Positions 35,585 to 45,292 of a DNA stretch of 64,000 bases are shown one piece after another. The first letter of the stretch is position 1, and each line of letters begins with the position of its first letter. The position numbers and the translations under genes were made by a program. The notes beneath the pieces were generated by a model, which was given only the letters and a program-made list of their open reading frames with translations, ran no database searches and was not told the origin of the DNA. This stretch comes from Dielma fastidiosa (lineage in GTDB: Bacteria; Bacillota_I; Bacilli_A; Erysipelotrichales; Erysipelotrichaceae): the NCBI RefSeq assembly GCF_000313565.1, contig NZ_HE578928.1, positions 22,466 through 86,465 on the forward strand. The letters are read 5' to 3'.

Positions 35585-36501
35585 CGTTTCCACCTCAAAT
35601 ATTTATTCACAGAGAAGAAGCTGCCGATCAAACCAACAGCCATACCGCAGCCAACAAGCGCTAAGCACACATAACCGCCAAACGGCATCAGCGGCTGCAG
35701 CGGGAACATTTCCGTGAAGAAAACACCGCCTAATGATTTATAGAGCATGTTATAAGCGACAAAGGTAAAGATAACTGGAATAACCGCCCCCATAAAGCCG
35801 ATTACCATACCCTCAATCATAAATGGTGTCTTAATAAACCAGTTTGCTGCCCCGACATTACGCATAATAGCAATTTCTTCATTGCGGGCATAAATCGTCA
35901 TTTTAATCGTATTAGAAATCAGGAAAATCGCCAAAAGACTCAGCGCTAAAATAAAGATAGCACCGCCGTTACGGATAGAATCAAAGGCCGTAATCATCTG
36001 ATTAGCACTTGCACCGCCATATTCAGCACTTTCAATGCCGTCCAGCTTTAATATTTCTAAACGCACGTTTTCAATCTGTTCCGGATCAGTTACCTCGATA
36101 ATAAACGCATTACGCAGCGGATTATTCTCACCGGTATAGCGTTCATAATAACTGGCACTGCCGCCGGTACTCTTGATATATTCCATAAATAAATCGAATT
36201 CTTCATTCTTATCTGAAAATTCAACGGACTTCACATAAGCGATCGTATTCAGCTGACTCTCAAGATTTTGAATGTCTGCTTCTTCACTGACCGTCGGTGC
36301 TACCTTCACATGTATCTTTACACTGTTTTCAAGATTATGTGTGAAACTGCCGATATTGCCGGCAACCAGCAAAAAACAAGCCATTAAAACAAGCGTCACT
36401 GTGACCGCACTGGCTGCCGAAATCGACATTGCCAAATGTCTGAAAATACTTTTAAACGCCGCTTTGATATGGTAAGGGATACTCTTAAAAAACTGAATCA
36501 T
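35581..36501 (-). CDS. ftsX: Cell-division ABC transporter permease FtsX
   Basis: A 306-aa membrane protein with the FtsX topology: a first helix at about 20-45, a large extracellular domain (about 46-170), then three more helices (about 180-205, 228-255, 275-300). Conserved features include AMSISAASAVTVTLVLMACF and the cytosolic loop IYARNEEIAIMRNVGAANWFI. Stop and start overlap by ATGA with both neighbours, so ftsE, ftsX and the M23 gene are translationally coupled. Works with FtsE to transmit ATP hydrolysis to the extracellular hydrolase. Confidence 0.96.
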   Translation of the reverse strand: MIQFFKSIPYHIKAAFKSIFRHLAMSISAASAVTVTLVLMACFLLVAGNIGSFTHNLENSVKIHVKVAPTVSEEADIQNLESQLNTIAYVKSVEFSDKNEEFDLFMEYIKSTGGSASYYERYTGENNPLRNAFIIEVTDPEQIENVRLEILKLDGIESAEYGGASANQMITAFDSIRNGGAIFILALSLLAIFLISNTIKMTIYARNEEIAIMRNVGAANWFIKTPFMIEGMVIGFMGAVIPVIFTFVAYNMLYKSLGGVFFTEMFPLQPLMPFGGYVCLALVGCGMAVGLIGSFFSVNKYLRWKR

Positions 36502-37181
36502 CGGATATAACCTCCCTTAGCACTGTCAGCACTGACATTTCCCTGTTCCAGCGAAATCGTGCGTTTTTTATATTTATTAACCAAGGTTATATCATGAGTC
36601 ACCATCAGAATCGTCGTACCTTCTTCAACGTTGATTTTTTCCAACAGTTCAAGAATTTCGTTAGACTTCTCCGGGTCTAGGTTACCGGTTGGTTCATCAG
36701 CAATCAATACTTTTGGTTTATTGGCAATCGCGCGGGCGATGGTCGCACGCTGCTGCTGACCACCGGATAATTGGTTAGGAAATGATTTAGCCTTATCACT
36801 TAAATCGACCAGTTCCAAAACCTCGCGCACCCGGCGGCGGATTGAGACCTTATCTTTACCAATAGCTTCAAGCGCAAAAGCGACGTTCTCAAAAATCGTC
36901 ATATGCGGAAGCAGACGAAAATCCTGGAATACTACACCGATATTACGGCGGTAATACGGAACCCGGCGATGCTTCAGCTTGCCGACATCGATGCCTTCAA
37001 CGCTGACTGTACCGGCCGTCGGTATTTCTTCACCATCCAGCAATTTTATTAAAGTTGATTTCCCTGATCCGGTTGGACCAATTATGTAAACGAATTCACC
37101 ATCGTTAATTTGTAAGTTGATATTGTCTAGAGCATTGACTCCATTTTTGTAACATTTTGATACGTTTTCTAAATAAATCAA
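36498..37181 (-). CDS. ftsE: Cell-division ATP-binding protein FtsE
   Basis: ABC ATPase of the FtsEX complex. Walker A is GPTGSGKSTLIKLL, the Q-loop is GVVFQDFRLLPHMT, the signature is LSGGQQQRATIARAI and Walker B is VLIADEPTGNLD. I place the start at the TTG at 37181, 9 nt after AAGGA. This gives 227 aa, the family length, beginning with the expected IYLENVSKCYKNG. Upstream ATG codons would read through the promoter and terminator region. First gene of ftsE-ftsX-M23. Confidence 0.92.
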   Translation of the reverse strand: MIYLENVSKCYKNGVNALDNINLQINDGEFVYIIGPTGSGKSTLIKLLDGEEIPTAGTVSVEGIDVGKLKHRRVPYYRRNIGVVFQDFRLLPHMTIFENVAFALEAIGKDKVSIRRRVREVLELVDLSDKAKSFPNQLSGGQQQRATIARAIANKPKVLIADEPTGNLDPEKSNEILELLEKINVEEGTTILMVTHDITLVNKYKKRTISLEQGNVSADSAKGGYIR

Positions 37182-37203
37182 GATCTCACATCCTTCACGT
37201 ATC

Positions 37204-37209
37204 ATTATA
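37204..37209 (-). promoter_or_regulatory. Extended -10 for ftsEX-M23
   Basis: TGT-TATAAT on the minus strand, directly after the yitT terminator hairpin and about 25 nt before the FtsE TTG start. No good -35 is present because the terminator occupies that position. Confidence 0.6.
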
Positions 37210-37215
37210 ACACAA

Positions 37216-37250
37216 AGAGAGTTCCATTTTAAATTAAAATAGAACTCTCT
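37216..37250 (-). terminator. Long terminator hairpin after yitT
   Basis: AGAGAGTTC...GAACTCTCT with an almost perfect stem of about 17 bp through an AT-rich centre, then TTGTGTT. It isolates ftsEX from yitT. Its right arm adjoins the ftsE promoter. Confidence 0.85.
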
Positions 37251-37265
37251 GAATACCAATATTTG

Positions 37266-38150
37266 TTACTTTTTAATGAGGCCGTTGCGATTCTCCTCCA
37301 GATTCATCGTAAAGCCGTTGCCTTTAACTTCTTTCGCATCTTCAACGATCATAAACGCATTAGGATCAGCACTGATTACCAGCTTATTCAGCATCGGATA
37401 CTGTTTATTCATAATCACAACCAAAATCACATCTTTTTCTTCACCTGAATATCCGCCCACACCTTTTAAAATAGTCGCGCCGCGGTCTAATTCAGTATGA
37501 ATCATGTCAAGAATTTCTTTTGTATGCTCAGAGATTATAAAAATTGACTTCGTTGACTGACCGCCAAAACTCAATGCCTTATCAACCATATAGGATGATG
37601 ACCAGACGGATAAGATACCAATCAGCGCCGCCTCGACAGAATGTGTCGCGATTCCCAGCAATACAGTCAAGCCATCGGTAATCATCACTAATGTGCCTAA
37701 AGGAATATTTGTATATTTATGCACGATGAGCGGCGGGATATCCATACCTCCGGTAGACGCTCCGGTTCTGAATACTAAACCAACGCCTAAGCCCAGCACT
37801 ACACCACCGTATAAACTGGCAAGAATCGGATTGGCCGTCAGCTGCCGATCTGCCAGAAATAAAGTAATGATGTTTAGAAAAAAGGGATAAGCGATTGTTG
37901 AGAGGGCGGTTTTGACAGCAAAGCTCTTACCAAGAACTACGGAACCAAAAAGGAAGAAGCCAAAGGTCAGCACCGTGATCAATAATTCCGGATCGATATG
38001 AAAGACCGGGTATAGTGCCACCGATATACCGGCTAAGCCACCGGAAAGAATATTATTAGGTAAAATGAAACCGGCAACCGCGAAAGCTACCAAAAAATTC
38101 CCAGCTAATACAAGAAAATAATCAAACAGATGACTTTTATCTAATTTCAT
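37266..38150 (-). CDS. YitT-family membrane protein
   Basis: A 294-aa protein with five or six N-terminal helices (DUF161-type, with NNILSGGLAGISVALYP and FRTGASTGGMDIPPLIVHKYTNIPLG). A C-terminal soluble DUF2179 domain (about 205-285) includes IHTELDRGATILKGVGGYSGEEKDVILVV. Bacillus YitT-type proteins are widespread but their function is not established. Transport or regulation of a small solute is only a guess. It lies alone between prfB and ftsE. Confidence 0.9.
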   Translation of the reverse strand: MKLDKSHLFDYFLVLAGNFLVAFAVAGFILPNNILSGGLAGISVALYPVFHIDPELLITVLTFGFFLFGSVVLGKSFAVKTALSTIAYPFFLNIITLFLADRQLTANPILASLYGGVVLGLGVGLVFRTGASTGGMDIPPLIVHKYTNIPLGTLVMITDGLTVLLGIATHSVEAALIGILSVWSSSYMVDKALSFGGQSTKSIFIISEHTKEILDMIHTELDRGATILKGVGGYSGEEKDVILVVIMNKQYPMLNKLVISADPNAFMIVEDAKEVKGNGFTMNLEENRNGLIKK

Positions 38151-38169
38151 AGCAATCCTCCTTTAAAAA

Positions 38170-38189
38170 AAGTAGACAAGCGTCTACTT
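38170..38189 (-). terminator. Terminator after prfB
   Basis: AAGTAGAC/GTCTACTT stem with a 4-nt loop, followed on the minus strand by TTTTTTT. It overlaps the prfB stop codon. Confidence 0.88.
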
Positions 38190-39286
38190 AATCTGTGATT
38201 TCAAATAAGCGAAGATGAACCCGTCCAAATCACCATCCATGACAGCTTGGACATTGCCCGTTTCATATCCGGTACGCAGATCCTTTACCATGCGGTATGG
38301 CTGAAATACATAGGAACGTATCTGAGAACCCCATTCGATTCGCTTCTGTTCACCCTTAATATCTGCAAGCTTGGCTTCCTGTTCCTCAATCATCTGCTGA
38401 TAAATGCGCGATTTCAGAATATTCATCGCCTGTTCACGGTTTTCATGCTGCGAACGGCCGGCCTGACAGCTTGCTGTTAAACCTGTCGGCTTATGGGTAA
38501 TACGGACTGCCGAATCTGTTTTATTGATATGCTGACCGCCGGCGCCGGAAGCCCGGTGCGTATCAACGATCAAGTCATTGGGATTCAATTCAATTTCAAT
38601 TTCGTTATTGAACTGCGGCATAATATCTACGGAAGCAAATGAAGTATGACGTCTTCCCGAAGAATCAAAAGGTGAAATGCGGACTAAGCGATGCACACCT
38701 TTTTCAGCTTTCAGATAGCCATAAGCCAAATCACCCTCAATCAGTAAGGATACTGATTTCAGGCCAGCCTCTTCACCATCCAGATAATCAAGCACAGTGC
38801 ATTTATAGCCTTTGCTTTGCGCCCAGCGTGAATACATCCGATAAAGCATTTCTGCCCAGTCCTGACTTTCTGTTCCGCCGGCACCAGGATGCAGTTCAAG
38901 GATAGCACTTGAGTGATCATATTCATGAGACAGCAGAACCTTCATCTCAAACTTCTCAAAAGCGTCCTCCGCTTCATGATATTCTTCCTCAAAAAGTTCA
39001 AATAATTCAGCATCCATCTCACTTTTTAAAATAGCTGCTGTTTCTTCCATGGAAGCAAATGACGTATTCAGCTTTTCATATGCCGATACAACATCCTTCA
39101 GCGCATTCAGTTTATTGATAATACTCTGGGCATGCCTTGCATCATTCCAGAAATTCTCACTTTCACTTTCCGCGGTTAATTCATTAATTGTCTGTTTTTT
39201 AGCAGGTAAGTCAAAGTGAATCACCTAACTGCTGCAGCTTGCTGCAATAGTTATCGACTCCCTGTTTAATTTCAAATAATTCCATT
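38184..39286 (-). CDS. prfB: Peptide chain release factor 2 (programmed frameshift; one extra base upstream)
   Basis: RF2 terminates translation at UGA and UAA. The body shows the SPF specificity motif in [14 protein letters not shown] and the catalytic GGQ in [18 protein letters not shown]. The expected N-terminus [16 protein letters not shown] begins at the ATG at 39286, which overlaps the secA stop (TAATG). A classic +1 site, SD-like GGTGAT, TCA, then CTT-TGA-C, lies at 39211-39226. However, the ATG frame does not reach CTT-TGA in phase. It meets a different TGA (39221-39223) because there is one more A than expected near 39239-39241. Length with both corrections is about 366 aa, normal for RF2. 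Confidence 0.88.
39211..39226 (-). promoter_or_regulatory. prfB programmed +1 frameshift site
   Basis: On the minus strand AGGTGAT-TCA-CTT-TGA-C. The SD-like sequence, 3-nt spacing, CTT slip codon and in-frame TGA match the conserved bacterial RF2 autoregulatory site. The peptide LGDSL-(TGA)-DLPAK aligns with the usual RGSL/DL junction. Confidence 0.85.
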
Positions 39287-41630
39287 ATCTTGGCGCTCTT
39301 TCCCGAACCTGAATGTTCATTTTATTAGCGTAGAAGACAACCTCTCTGGCAATCTGTTCCATCATTTCTTCAAACATTGCATATCCCTCTTCAACATAAG
39401 CCTGAAGCGGCTGTGTCTGAGCATAAGAACGCAGATGAATACCATTTCTTAACTTATCCATTGTATCGATATGATCGATCCAGTTGCGGTCCATCGTTTT
39501 TAATACAATATTCTTTTCAAATGGCAGATAGCCTTCCATTACTGGTTCAATCTTGTCATTATAAGCTTTCCATGCTTTATCAGCCGCTAATGTAGCCGCC
39601 TCATCAATACTCTTGCCGTCTAATTCTGAAGCACTGATTAAGCCTTCCGGACAGCCTAACACATCAAGACCCTTAACCGCTTCTTCACCATTAACCTTAT
39701 CATGCTTAGGATCAGCATTATTTCTGATTGTAGCAGTGATTACACGGTCAAACATATCACGGACAATCGCATGAACATCTTCATTTTCCAATACATAATT
39801 ACGCTGTTCATACATGATTTCACGCTGCTGACGCAATACATCATCATATTCCAGCAAGCTCTTACGGATATCAAAGTTCTGTCCTTCAACACGCTTTTGA
39901 GCTGAAGTAATCGCCTTGGTTACCATTGGTGATTCAATTTGTTCATCACCTAATTTATCAAATAATCCTTCCAGCTTTTCACCGCCGAAACGAACCATCA
40001 ATTCATCTCTTAAAGAAACATAGAAACGAGAATAACCAGGATCTCCCTGACGGCCTGAACGACCGCGCAGCTGATTATCGATACGGCGTGATTCATGACG
40101 TTCTGAACCTAATACAGCTAAACCGCCTAACGCGCGCACTTCATCGTTAATTTTAATATCGGTACCACGGCCTGCCATATTGGTAGCAATCGTAACCGCA
40201 CCCTTACGGCCTGCCAACGCGATAATTTCCGCTTCACGGGCATGGTTCTTCGCATTTAACACTTCATGCTTGATACCGATTTCTCTTAACATTTCAGACA
40301 GCTGTTCACTGACTTCGACAGAAATAGTACCAACCAGTACCGGCTGACCTTTTTCATGACATGCGATAACTTCTTTTACTAAAGCGTTAAACTTTAATTT
40401 CTGATTCGCAAAGATAGCATCCGGATAATCAATACGCTGAACCGGACGGTTGGTAGGAATTGAAATAACCCGCATGTTATATGTATCTAAGAATTCTTCT
40501 TCCTCAGTCTTAGCAGTACCTGTCATACCTGCCAGTTTATCATATAAACGGAAGAAGTTCTGATAAGTAATGGTAGCCAATGTAGAAGTCTCTTCCTTAA
40601 TTGTTACGCCTTCCTTAGCTTCAATTGCCTGATGCAGACCATCTGAATAAGCACGGCCTTTCATGATACGGCCAGTGAATTGGTCAACGATCACGATTTC
40701 GTTGTCTTGAACTACATACTCAACATCCTTGCCCATGATATAGTTAGCTTTTAATGCCTGCTGGATGTGATGTACCAGCTGGGTGTGCTGAATATCATAA
40801 AGATTCTTGATGCTGAACATTTTTTCTGCACGGTCAACACCTGAATCAGTCAGCTGGATCGCCTTTGACTGAGCATCAATCGTATAATCATCAGGTCCTA
40901 ATGCTTTCGCAAAAATATCTGCTTGTTTATATAAATTAGCTGTTTGACGTTTACCGCCGGAAATGATTAACGGTGTTCTTGATTCATCGACTAAGATTGA
41001 ATCGACTTCATCGACCATCGCAAAGTGCAGACCGCGAAGTACACGATCCTGTACTCTGGTAACCATGTTGTCACGCAGATAATCAAAACCTAATTCGGCA
41101 TTGGTTGTATAAGTAATGTCACAGGCATAAGCCGCACGTTTTTGATCCGGTGTTAATTCACGGGCATTGACGCCGACACTCAAACCTAAGAATTCAAAAA
41201 TCTGTCCCATCCAGCGGGCATCACGGGATGCCAGATATTCATTGACAGTTACGACATGAACACCTTCTCCTGACAGAGCATTCAGATATGTACACATGAT
41301 TGAAGTTAATGTTTTACCTTCACCTGTCTTCATTTCCGCAATATCGCCATTATGCATAACGATTGAACCAATGATCTGAACCATGTACGGGAATTCACCA
41401 ATAACACGTTTCGCAGCTTCACGGATAACCGCAAATGCTTCCGGAAGCAAATCATCCAAAGTTTCACCCTTTTTCAGACGGGCTCTGAATTCCACAGTCT
41501 TATCCTGTAATTCACCGTCATTCAAGGCTGCCATTTTATCTTTTAACGCATCAACTTCCTGCGCTTTTGCTTCATATTTTTTTAATAACCTTGCTTCTTC
41601 ACTAAATAATCGTTCAAAAAAATTCGCCAT
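39285..41630 (-). CDS. secA: Preprotein translocase ATPase SecA
   Basis: Motor of the Sec export pathway. The 781-aa product has Walker A MKTGEGKT near residue 100, the DEVDSILVDESRTPLI DEAD box, GRIMKGRAYSDGLHQAIEAKEGV, TMAGRGTDIKIND-type helicase motif and the C-terminal helical scaffold. The C-terminal zinc-binding tail of E. coli SecA is absent, as in many Gram-positives. A GGAGGTAAG ribosome-binding site precedes the ATG. It overlaps prfB by 2 nt (TAATG), so the two are coupled. Confidence 0.98.
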   Translation of the reverse strand: MANFFERLFSEEARLLKKYEAKAQEVDALKDKMAALNDGELQDKTVEFRARLKKGETLDDLLPEAFAVIREAAKRVIGEFPYMVQIIGSIVMHNGDIAEMKTGEGKTLTSIMCTYLNALSGEGVHVVTVNEYLASRDARWMGQIFEFLGLSVGVNARELTPDQKRAAYACDITYTTNAELGFDYLRDNMVTRVQDRVLRGLHFAMVDEVDSILVDESRTPLIISGGKRQTANLYKQADIFAKALGPDDYTIDAQSKAIQLTDSGVDRAEKMFSIKNLYDIQHTQLVHHIQQALKANYIMGKDVEYVVQDNEIVIVDQFTGRIMKGRAYSDGLHQAIEAKEGVTIKEETSTLATITYQNFFRLYDKLAGMTGTAKTEEEEFLDTYNMRVISIPTNRPVQRIDYPDAIFANQKLKFNALVKEVIACHEKGQPVLVGTISVEVSEQLSEMLREIGIKHEVLNAKNHAREAEIIALAGRKGAVTIATNMAGRGTDIKINDEVRALGGLAVLGSERHESRRIDNQLRGRSGRQGDPGYSRFYVSLRDELMVRFGGEKLEGLFDKLGDEQIESPMVTKAITSAQKRVEGQNFDIRKSLLEYDDVLRQQREIMYEQRNYVLENEDVHAIVRDMFDRVITATIRNNADPKHDKVNGEEAVKGLDVLGCPEGLISASELDGKSIDEAATLAADKAWKAYNDKIEPVMEGYLPFEKNIVLKTMDRNWIDHIDTMDKLRNGIHLRSYAQTQPLQAYVEEGYAMFEEMMEQIAREVVFYANKMNIQVRERAPR

Positions 41631-41673
41631 TCTCTCTTACCTCCATAGAATACTCATAAGGATACCATAGTTT

Positions 41674-41702
41674 ATTATACTTGAAATATTCAGAAAAGCC
41701 AA
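41674..41702 (-). promoter_or_regulatory. Sigma-A promoter for secA-prfB
   Basis: On the minus strand: -35 TTGGCT, 17-nt spacer, -10 TATAAT, about 45 nt before secA. It starts just past the terminator of the lipoprotein genes. Confidence 0.8.
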
Positions 41703-41708
41703 TAAAAA

Positions 41709-41731
41709 GCGGAGTTTTTTTCATTCTCCGC
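41709..41731 (-). terminator. Terminator after the lipoprotein gene cluster
   Basis: GCGGAG and CTCCGC pair around an A-rich loop, followed on the minus strand by TTTTTATT. It closes the four-gene lipoprotein unit. Confidence 0.85.
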
Positions 41732-41818
41732 TGCTTCAAACCCGCTTAAAGTACACAAATAATTTTAATTTCTGATAAAAATTGACAAAATTGAAAAAAT
41801 GATATCGCTTACCCCTGT

Positions 41819-43504
41819 TTAATGCTGCGGATAAAGCTTGATAGGTTGAGCGGCTGCACCGTATTCACGAATCATGATTGGCAGATAAAGCTTCCCTTGC
41901 TCATCAAGCGCAAAGCTGCTGAATACAAGATGATTCTGATTAGGATCATAAGTATCCGCGATAATTGGCTTGACATAACAGCGCGCTGTATTGAGATTAT
42001 CAGCATAAGCCAAGGCACACGCTTCAATGCTCTGATCGGCAAGCTGCTTTTCAAGCTGAGAAGCAAGCTGACCCTTAAAATATCGTTCATTTAATAAGCC
42101 ATCATCAAGGATGCTGCCATCTGACTTATCTATTAGGATATGCTTTTCAGAAACTTGATTTTCATATCCGTAACGAAGTCTGATTTCAATGAACGATTCC
42201 CCATCAACGAGCGCAGATTGTATGATTTGATAATTCAAACTGCCCATTACCACGTTATAGACTCTCGCAGTTTCAGAGATCGAACGATAAGTATAGATGC
42301 TGTTGTCGCCATTTTCATTCAATATGAAGTCACTGGCTTGGATCGGCAGTTCATCATGAGCCGGCGGTTGCCTGATGATCTCAACCGACTTCAGCCGCTG
42401 CTGATCGTCTAATTCCACATCATAAATCGCTAATTTATCAAGATGATTGACGACTGTATCAAATAATGACTCATAGTTAAATAGCAATTGAACAGGTACA
42501 CCCTCAATGATTGGCTGAAAGCTCTGAATATAGTTGGCATGACTGAACATGAAATTCTGCACCTTTACCTTTGCCAACCGAACACGATTTCCATCGATTT
42601 GAATGGGTACAAAGAGGGTATCTAAAATTGAAGCCGGCATCGTATCCTTTGCTATTTGTTTCAGATACTGATCGCTGCCCTGATCATAGTAATAGTGTGC
42701 ATAGCCGCTCACTCCCAGCATGGAAGTGGTCAGCGGCGGCAGTGTAAAGCCACTGATCAATTCATTGCCTTTATTCAAAACCAAATCACTGCCGATGCTT
42801 TCTGCCGAATAAAGCAGACTGTCGCCATACGGCATGATATTCGGCGTATAGTTATCAGCAAATTCCAATTGATTCAGCAAGCCCGTCAGCAGCCGCCTTT
42901 GATCTTTTATCTGCGTATATTCGGTAAAGCTTTCATCAATAAAAAACAAAAGGAAATAGACAGGATCACCACGCAGAACATTTTCTTCGAAATATGGCTG
43001 ACCGCCCGGAGCTGTTCGGGTAACATATTGATCACTGTAACTAACCACGAAGTAATCATCTTTCAGCTCATAGCCCAGCGTCTCATCTTTGGCAAGCAGC
43101 TCTCCCGCCAATGCCCGCAGCTGCTTCAGCAGACTTGGTTCCTTGCTTACCGGCAGCGACCTTTCCTGGCTTAAATCATTCAAATAATAGCCAATTCCGT
43201 CAGGCTTAGTTCGTGAATCCTCTGTGATTGTATACTGCATCCCCTCATCATCCTGCATGACAAGTTTCGCAATAATATTCCCACTTTGCTTGGCATCACT
43301 CATCACTGGCAGCGCATCCAGATAAGCTTCTAATTTCTTGATTTCAGAATCATTGTATTTAACTCTGACTTTTTCACTGCATTCATCATCAGCACAATAT
43401 TCAGCTGCCGCATAAACGATATTTGCTTTATTCTCATCAGTTTTCAAACCCGTTGAACAGCCGCAAAGCAGAACTGCCAGTATCCAGCATAATTGTTTTT
43501 TCAT
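41819..43504 (-). CDS. Lipoprotein of unknown function, A-type copy 1
   Basis: A 561-aa predicted lipoprotein. The start MKKQLCWILAVLLCGCSTG gives a signal peptide and lipobox LCGC with the acylated Cys near residue 15. I recognise no known domain. It is clearly paralogous to the A-type copy at 45.3-46.9 kb: IVYAAAEYC-DDE-C near residue 30, a KLVM-DD-G segment near 80, and FIDESFTEYTQIKDQRRLLTGLLNQL near 200. Its ATG overlaps the stop of the B-type gene before it. Last gene of B2-A2-B1-A1. Surface-exposed; role unknown. Confidence 0.82.
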   Translation of the reverse strand: MKKQLCWILAVLLCGCSTGLKTDENKANIVYAAAEYCADDECSEKVRVKYNDSEIKKLEAYLDALPVMSDAKQSGNIIAKLVMQDDEGMQYTITEDSRTKPDGIGYYLNDLSQERSLPVSKEPSLLKQLRALAGELLAKDETLGYELKDDYFVVSYSDQYVTRTAPGGQPYFEENVLRGDPVYFLLFFIDESFTEYTQIKDQRRLLTGLLNQLEFADNYTPNIMPYGDSLLYSAESIGSDLVLNKGNELISGFTLPPLTTSMLGVSGYAHYYYDQGSDQYLKQIAKDTMPASILDTLFVPIQIDGNRVRLAKVKVQNFMFSHANYIQSFQPIIEGVPVQLLFNYESLFDTVVNHLDKLAIYDVELDDQQRLKSVEIIRQPPAHDELPIQASDFILNENGDNSIYTYRSISETARVYNVVMGSLNYQIIQSALVDGESFIEIRLRYGYENQVSEKHILIDKSDGSILDDGLLNERYFKGQLASQLEKQLADQSIEACALAYADNLNTARCYVKPIIADTYDPNQNHLVFSSFALDEQGKLYLPIMIREYGAAAQPIKLYPQH

Positions 43505-45255
43505 CGCACTTCCCCCCATTCAAACAGGATAATGCCAAAATAATTAAAGTCATAGGCCAGCAGTCCCTGACTGTTGATAAAGAGCTTGGAAGTCTTAAAT
43601 TCACCAATTTTATCACTCACATCATCTAAATCAACGATATAAGAACTATACTCTGGCATTGCCTTGATTGCGGAAACAATACGATCAGGATCAACCTTTA
43701 GTTTTTGAATCAGCTGAGTAGTTGTTAATGTTTTCCCATCGGCAACATCAAATACTACCGCATTATTATCCACTCCCTCAATCCAAACACTCAGCAAGCC
43801 ATCATGGACATTGACTTTATAAACATTGCCCTGATCTTTTTGATTCACAACCCATTCATTGAAATAAGCAGCATCCCGGCTGGCAAGATTAATCTTCAGC
43901 AAGCCCTGTTCATCGAAATAATAATCAGGCTTTTCAGGATCAACTTGTACAGCTGCCGGTTCGCTTCGATTTAAACAGCGGCCTGAAATCAGCCGATAAT
44001 GATCTCCCTCCTGCATGATTACATATTCCCATGCCTCAAAATGATCCTGATATTTATTGATTAAATCACTGGCCGAATCTTCAAATGAATATTTAATAAT
44101 AAAACCATTCTTACCCTGAAGCTGCGGAAGCGGCATATCCTCACCGCGCCAGTATCCGCTTGCTGCTTTATAAAATGTAAAAGTACTTAGATTATCAGAT
44201 TGCTGTTCATCCATAATAAATAGATTCTGGGTTACTGGTAACCAATACTCATAAGGAAGATGATAAAAGAACAGCTTGTCAGCAGCAGAATGCGCATAGC
44301 CCTGCATACTTTGATAAAGCAATGATCCATCATCAAGATTAGGCAATGTATAATCATCGCCGAATATTTCCTTCCCCGCCTGTTCAACACTGCTGTATGG
44401 CACCGCCTTATAGACATCCGGATGCACATTAAATGATCCCGGTTTACCCGCTGGGAAATAAAGCAGATCATTATTTTCACGATTGCGGCATACATTTTCA
44501 GGTTCTTCAAAACAGTCATACTTCTCTGCCTGTTGAATTAGGCCGGCGGTCAATGTTTTTGTATCCGTAATATCGGCAACTGATTCAAAATCTTCATCAA
44601 TATAATTGGCGATCCTTAAAAGCTGGTGCTTTGGATTCTTTATTTCAGCCCATGAATCAATAATGATGGAATCTTCACTTTTAGGTGAAGCTGCATAATA
44701 ATTAGGAATAACAGGCATTACATCTGTCCAGCTTAAAACTTGCGTGAAATAAGCATCAACAGGCATTCCCTTCACAGCTTTCTCTTCACCCTTAAGATTC
44801 GCCGCTAAAGCTTCAAGCTGCGCAAATTGATCTGTATATACACATTGTCCTGTACATAAACCAATACGATTAAACCTAAAATACAAAGGTTCCTTACCTT
44901 TAAGTGTGATTTCAAAATCATACCAGGTACCTGGACCTAAACTCGTTGTATCTTCACCAATTTTAATTGTTTTAAAATAATCAGCAATCTTATCCAGCTC
45001 TGCTTGATCACTCACCGTAATTTCGACAGCTTCATCCTGATTGCCTTTAACTAAAACAGCCTTTTCAATTTCACCCTCATTCACGGCCGTTAAACGCAGC
45101 GGATAAAAAACCTTAACAGATAAATTATGGAGTTCTCCCTGATGCAGATAAATTGAGCTTATACTCATTTCATTGGATTGGGAAATCTCATTTTCTCTGA
45201 CGCTGCCGCATCCCCAAAGCAGCAAGGCTAAACCAATAATCCCTAACCTTTTCAT
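43501..45255 (-). CDS. Lipoprotein of unknown function, B-type copy 1
   Basis: A 584-aa predicted lipoprotein starting MKRLGIIGLALLLWGCGS, with lipobox LWGC near residue 16 and AGAGAGGTG upstream. It is paralogous to the B-type gene at 46.9-48.7 kb: FYPLRLTAVNEGEIEKAVLV near residue 50, ADYF near 90, a C-terminal INSQGLLAYDFN...ILFEWGEVR. It contains YIDEDFESVADITDTKTLTAGLIQQ, similar to the A-type motif, suggesting A and B are distant relatives. It is followed by the A-type gene with a 4-nt overlap. Function unknown. Confidence 0.82.
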   Translation of the reverse strand: MKRLGIIGLALLLWGCGSVRENEISQSNEMSISSIYLHQGELHNLSVKVFYPLRLTAVNEGEIEKAVLVKGNQDEAVEITVSDQAELDKIADYFKTIKIGEDTTSLGPGTWYDFEITLKGKEPLYFRFNRIGLCTGQCVYTDQFAQLEALAANLKGEEKAVKGMPVDAYFTQVLSWTDVMPVIPNYYAASPKSEDSIIIDSWAEIKNPKHQLLRIANYIDEDFESVADITDTKTLTAGLIQQAEKYDCFEEPENVCRNRENNDLLYFPAGKPGSFNVHPDVYKAVPYSSVEQAGKEIFGDDYTLPNLDDGSLLYQSMQGYAHSAADKLFFYHLPYEYWLPVTQNLFIMDEQQSDNLSTFTFYKAASGYWRGEDMPLPQLQGKNGFIIKYSFEDSASDLINKYQDHFEAWEYVIMQEGDHYRLISGRCLNRSEPAAVQVDPEKPDYYFDEQGLLKINLASRDAAYFNEWVVNQKDQGNVYKVNVHDGLLSVWIEGVDNNAVVFDVADGKTLTTTQLIQKLKVDPDRIVSAIKAMPEYSSYIVDLDDVSDKIGEFKTSKLFINSQGLLAYDFNYFGIILFEWGEVR

Positions 45256-45292
45256 AATCTCACCTCTCTTTTCATTAATTCATTATCAATAT

